Of a stretch of DNA of 64,000 bases, positions 61,701-64,000 are shown in pieces (positions within the stretch are counted from its first letter, which is position 1; every line of letters starts with the position of its first letter). A program made the position numbers and the translations under genes. The DNA lies in contig JACEVL010000083.1 in the NCBI GenBank assembly GCA_020284085.1, forward strand, positions 1 to 64,000. The letters are read 5' to 3'. The notes below the pieces were generated by a model, which was given only the letters and a program-made list of their open reading frames with translations, was not told the origin of the DNA and ran no database searches. This stretch comes from Aporrectodea caliginosa. Lineage: Eukaryota; Annelida; Clitellata; Crassiclitellata; Lumbricidae.

Positions 61701-64000
61701 AGTTCAGCGATTGAAACAATGCGTTGAATTCCGTCTCAGAAGCCTAACTTCAGATGAGAATATTGCGAAATTTGTGTCCAAGGAACCAACGCGTGACATT
61801 TCTGAAAAAAAGTATGTGGCAAAATGTTTTTGTGCTTGGGATATTTTTTACAGTACTTTGTGATAATTGTAATTTTATATTTAATAATTATTATTTGTTA
61901 TTTGTAAAGTGAACTTCTTAATATTGTTTTATGAATATTATTGTTTAATATTGAGTATATAATTATATCTCAACACTTTATTGCACATTTCTGAGTGGCT
62001 GATGCATTCCAAACACTGGCAATCTGGCATAACTACTGTAGACCTATTTATACCCCTTTGGGAAGGAAAGGGTTAAAGCAAGGAAAGTTCTTTGTTGCAT
62101 TCAATAGTATTCAGTACTGTTTATTATGGATCAGTTTTCTAAATGAGGACCAGCGTTAAGTTTTAGAACTTTCGTGAAGCTATCCATAATTTCTTAAAGG
62201 TGCTGCATGAAGATGAAACGATAGAGATTAACAATTCCTTGTGAACTATTATTGTTTTTATTGTTTATTAATAATACTCATAATTATTTAAAAACTTCTG
62301 CAGTGACGCTCTAAGAATGCAAAACGCATGAGGCGAGGGTCACTGCTGAGTGAAGTTGGCATGAGTCCAAAATTCCAGGTTAAGTTTAGTCAAAAGTCAA
62401 GAGGAATCCTGCCAACATGCCCATGTGGACCCACATTCCCATAAAAACTCTATAGGCTTACTGGTGGGTAATCCAAATAAATTATTTGTATTGTTTTTGG
62501 TATAGCTGCTGGTTTGATGTGGTATGTTTGTGTTGATGTTTGTTAGCGTTCAGCGGATCGACCAACTCATTAGTCAGATTGAAGAGATTCGGAACGAGTT
62601 TAAGAAGGAACGACACAGAGAATACCTTCCACGAGGAAAAGAACTCTTCTACACATTCAAAAAGTAAATTTGATGCACAAAATGAAAATAAAAGATGCAC
62701 TTGTATAATAAAACAACATTTATAATGCTGAATTCAGGAGCCAAGTTAAATGAATTAATCCAAATGAATTAGTCCAAAGTATAATACTACTTTTAGAATC
62801 CAGTTCCCATATGCAATGTGTGTGTGTGTGTCTCTCTCTCTCTGTCTGTCACTGTCTCTGTCTGTCTCTCAACTCTCTGTCTCTCAACTCTCTGTCTGTC
62901 TGTCTGTTTAGGGGCCGTCCATAAATGACGTCATGCACCTAGGGGGGGTCGGAAATTTGTGACGATGTGTGACATGGGGGTGGGGTTTGAGTAGTGTGAC
63001 GTCACACCAGGTCTATGTTATTAAATTTAACAATTAACAACAATTTAATTTTAATAATAACAGCACTAATTTTTAGGATTAAATTTTCATTATTTTTTTA
63101 GTTATTTTAATGTATACGGGCACCATTATTAATAATTTTCTAATTACTTCAATATTTGGTCACCGTTAGATTTTAAAATATTCATGTTTTCGCTATTTGT
63201 TCCATGAAGGAGCATTTTGCTTCGCCATGGAAATTGGTTTTAGGGGGTCAGAGCTTTGTGACGTCATTTTCAGAGGGGTCTTACTTTTTGTGACGAAGTG
63301 TGACGAGGGGGGAGGGGGGTTAAAAATCGGCCAAAATAGCGTGACGTCATTTATGGACGGCCTCTTATCTCAACTCTAGGTAGGGTGAGATCATGTGGCC
63401 TGGGTTGCCTATTGTATGGAGTCACCTTATGGGGAGGGATACTCCATATAAAAATAGTCAACTAATGATATATTTAATTTATCATATAGGCAAGGCTTGA
63501 TGGTATTAAAAATTAAATAATAATATATTTACTGGTAACTAATGATGATCTGAAATCTGTAACATATAGGCAGAGCGTAACTCAGAGCACTTTGAAAGCT
63601 CAGCTCTTCCTCAGAGACAGTTTCCTTCCAAATCTCAACAAAGCTTTCCATGCATTCCTCACTTGGTACAGGTTAGTTGAAAGTCATTATCACAAATGAT
63701 CATTTCTCATACTCACTAGCCTTGTAAAGCCTTTGATTAATGGTGATGTGCATATAGCTGTTGGGTAGTTTTACAGATATTCCCTTTAGATGTTTCTGTA
63801 CTTGCTCATCTGCATTGGTGTAAACCTCTCTCATAAGTGTGCTCAAGCAGGCTTCCCACTAGAAATTATTAGGTTTGATTGGATGTGGAACTCTGCTGTA
63901 CAGTCCAGTTTGTTTGATCGAGTTAATTTATCGATACATTGGGTGGTTCAACCATGGCAAGCGTGTTGTGCCCACAATGTACCAGTAGTAGGGTTTGTGC
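48527..64000 (+). CDS. TBK1: TBK1/IKK-epsilon-like serine/threonine kinase (3' end outside window)
   Basis: These kinases phosphorylate IRF3-type factors and autophagy adaptors. Coding exons: 48527-48625, 49322-49453, 50030-50159, 51314-51404, 52076-52166, 52708-52865, 53671-53781, 54256-54435, 58436-58629, 59328-59478, 60166-60391, 61690-61811, 62547-62663 and 63570-63671. They give 634 residues in one frame (human TBK1 has 729); the rest lies beyond the edge. Kinase motifs: GEGAAG (20-25), Lys42 in YAVKTF, Glu56 in [15 protein letters not shown] (Asp136), DFG (158-160) and [12 protein letters not shown], where Ser173 matches TBK1 Ser172. The usual APE is replaced by HPD as in TBK1. Next come the ubiquitin-like domain (about 310-395, with [10 protein letters not shown]) and the helical scaffold-dimerisation region (about 400 onward). 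The short 48524-48526 leader follows an acceptor, so a noncoding first exon lies upstream. TBK1 and IKK-epsilon cannot be separated here. The exon 7 donor (GT|gttggt) is weak. Confidence 0.95.
48895..49237 (+). mobile_element. L2/CR1-like RT N-terminal fragment in TBK1 intron 1
   Basis: With frameshifts it encodes [49 protein letters not shown] and [13 protein letters not shown]. This is the [16 protein letters not shown]...F QSGFR..HSTETAL...LDLSAAFD region of L2-like RT, the opposite end of ORF2 from the other fragments. Confidence 0.85.
50252..50655 (-). mobile_element. L2/CR1-like RT C-terminal fragment in TBK1 intron 3
   Basis: The minus strand reads [30 protein letters not shown] and, after frameshifts, [15 protein letters not shown]. 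The stop region is near 50264. Confidence 0.8.
50840..51070 (+). mobile_element. L2/CR1-like 3' fragment in TBK1 intron 3
   Basis: It is the plus-strand counterpart of 7905-8312: CATAGGTCCTTGTCTGTGGA, CGGGTTGCTCGCACTGGGAG, GAAGCGCTTTATAAAT and a final (ACAAT)n tail at 51050-51068. The RT frame has a few stops. Confidence 0.85.
53200..53630 (+). mobile_element. possible retroposon 3' region in TBK1 intron 6
   Basis: It ends with TTATGGCGCCCTTGTGTTAC, GGCGCCATGTAAATTGTCAT and (TTA)n, resembling the GGCGCTATATAAAT termini seen elsewhere. The 104-residue open frame at 53218-53532 shows no recognisable RT motif. Confidence 0.45.
54436..56119. other. TBK1 intron 8, 5' part, nothing recognised
   Basis: No exon fits between exons 8 and 9, whose phases join directly. 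Two copies of a block containing TGCGTGGAATGAGATACCGT-like words (55245-55275 on the minus strand and 55640-55670) are inverted relative to each other. The open frames here are probably repeat-derived. Confidence 0.4.
56128..56984. mobile_element. hAT element in TBK1 intron 8, 857 bp
   Basis: The TSD is GTAGTGTT at 56120-56127 and GTAGTGTC at 56985-56992 (7 of 8). TIRs are CAGGGGCGGCGCTGG and the complement of CAGGGGCGGCGCTGG. Both ends are C/G-rich and the interior is AT-rich. No transposase frame is recognised. The TIRs resemble the MITEs at 8890 and 9681. Confidence 0.93.
57490..58260 (+). mobile_element. decayed L2/CR1-like RT fragment in TBK1 intron 8
   Basis: The frame 57507-57854 has [28 protein letters not shown] and [14 protein letters not shown], typical of the region after the YADD motif. 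It then shifts frame at HAFVSSRID and at later points to about 58250. No intact 3' tail was seen. Confidence 0.8.
58692..59039. mobile_element. hAT MITE in TBK1 intron 9, 348 bp
   Basis: It starts CAATGTTCCCTCTAAGG and ends with the complement of CAACGTTCCCTCTAA. The TSD is TTCCTAAG at 58684-58691 and TTCCCAAG at 59040-59047 (7 of 8). GCGCA/TGCGC words are inverted near the ends. The GTTCCCTCTAA terminus is a known hAT MITE type. Confidence 0.9.
59598..59835 (-). mobile_element. tRNA-derived SINE in TBK1 intron 10
   Basis: On the minus strand it starts GCCCGATAGCGCATTGGATA (A box TAGCGCATTGG) and has the B-box-like GAGTTCGAGCC. The body ends CAGGCGCTTAATAAAGAAAA and an (ATT)n tail at 59598-59615. 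It is a different family from the SINE at 31965-32190. Confidence 0.85.
60431..60617 (-). repeat. dispersed retroposon copy B with (TCAA)n tail
   Basis: It is the reverse-complement counterpart of 5141-5337, with the tail (AATC)n at 60431-60449 and TGATGCCGTCAACAGGACAG and TACATTTACTGATGGCAAGA matching. It lies in TBK1 intron 11. Confidence 0.8.
60618..61689. other. TBK1 intron 11, remainder unremarkable
   Basis: The sequence is AT-rich intronic, without a recognisable exon or element. Confidence 0.5.
62911..63364. mobile_element. PIF/Harbinger-like MITE in TBK1 intron 13, 454 bp
   Basis: TTA is duplicated at 62908-62910 and 63365-63367. TIRs are long: GGGGCCGTCCATAAATGACG and the complement of GAGGCCGTCCATAAATGACG. 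A 3-bp TTA/TAA TSD is the Harbinger signature. G-rich subterminal blocks containing TGTGACG follow both ends. There is no coding capacity. Confidence 0.85.

Overview
This window is metazoan nuclear DNA. Three well-conserved eukaryotic genes are interrupted by many GT-AG introns, and the space between and inside them is full of retroposon fragments, DNA-transposon remnants and simple repeats. There is no sign of bacterial or organellar DNA. The genes fit an animal: a TBK1/IKK-epsilon-type kinase is a metazoan innate-immunity and autophagy kinase. The repeat landscape suggests a marine invertebrate, perhaps an echinoderm or hemichordate, but this is inference with low confidence. That landscape includes L2/CR1-like 3' ends with a gcgctatataaat motif, tRNA-derived SINEs, abundant hAT MITEs and an enriched palindrome TAGGCCTA.

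Layout. Positions 1-690 hold a 34-bp minisatellite and a CA-rich tract. Positions 1.7-5.9 kb (minus strand) hold a candidate four-exon gene for a 122-residue protein that I do not recognise; a TIR element sits in its last intron, and an L2-like insertion with a long open frame lies in the next intron upstream. Positions 6-18 kb carry no gene I can defend. They hold hAT elements, retroposon ends, tandem duplications (one an exon-like array at 10.9-11.7 kb), a large (ATCC)n array and inverted repeats.

Three plus-strand genes follow. ARL5 (18,515-22,702; 6 exons, 178 aa) is an Arf-like GTPase. DDX23/PRP28 (29,802-43,891; 16 coding exons, 783 aa) is a U5 snRNP DEAD-box helicase. A TBK1/IKK-epsilon-like kinase begins at 48,527 and runs off the right edge, with 14 coding exons and 634 residues visible. 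These are unrelated housekeeping and signalling functions that happen to be neighbours; nothing suggests they act as one system.

Mobile elements were delimited by matching target-site duplications (TSDs). There are ten hAT-type copies with 8-bp TSDs, one MULE-like copy with a 9-bp TSD, one 421-bp element with an 8-9-bp TSD, one PIF/Harbinger-like element with TTA TSDs, and three very short piggyBac-like elements with TTAA TSDs. About a dozen 5'-truncated L2/CR1-like reverse-transcriptase fragments and several tRNA-derived SINEs complete the picture.

I found no convincing new biological system. The items most worth a second look are the unidentified minus-strand gene, the exon-like tandem array, the perfect 31-bp hairpin inside a hAT element, the 421-bp TIR element built of 37-bp tandem units, and the roughly 50-60-bp piggyBac-like MITEs.
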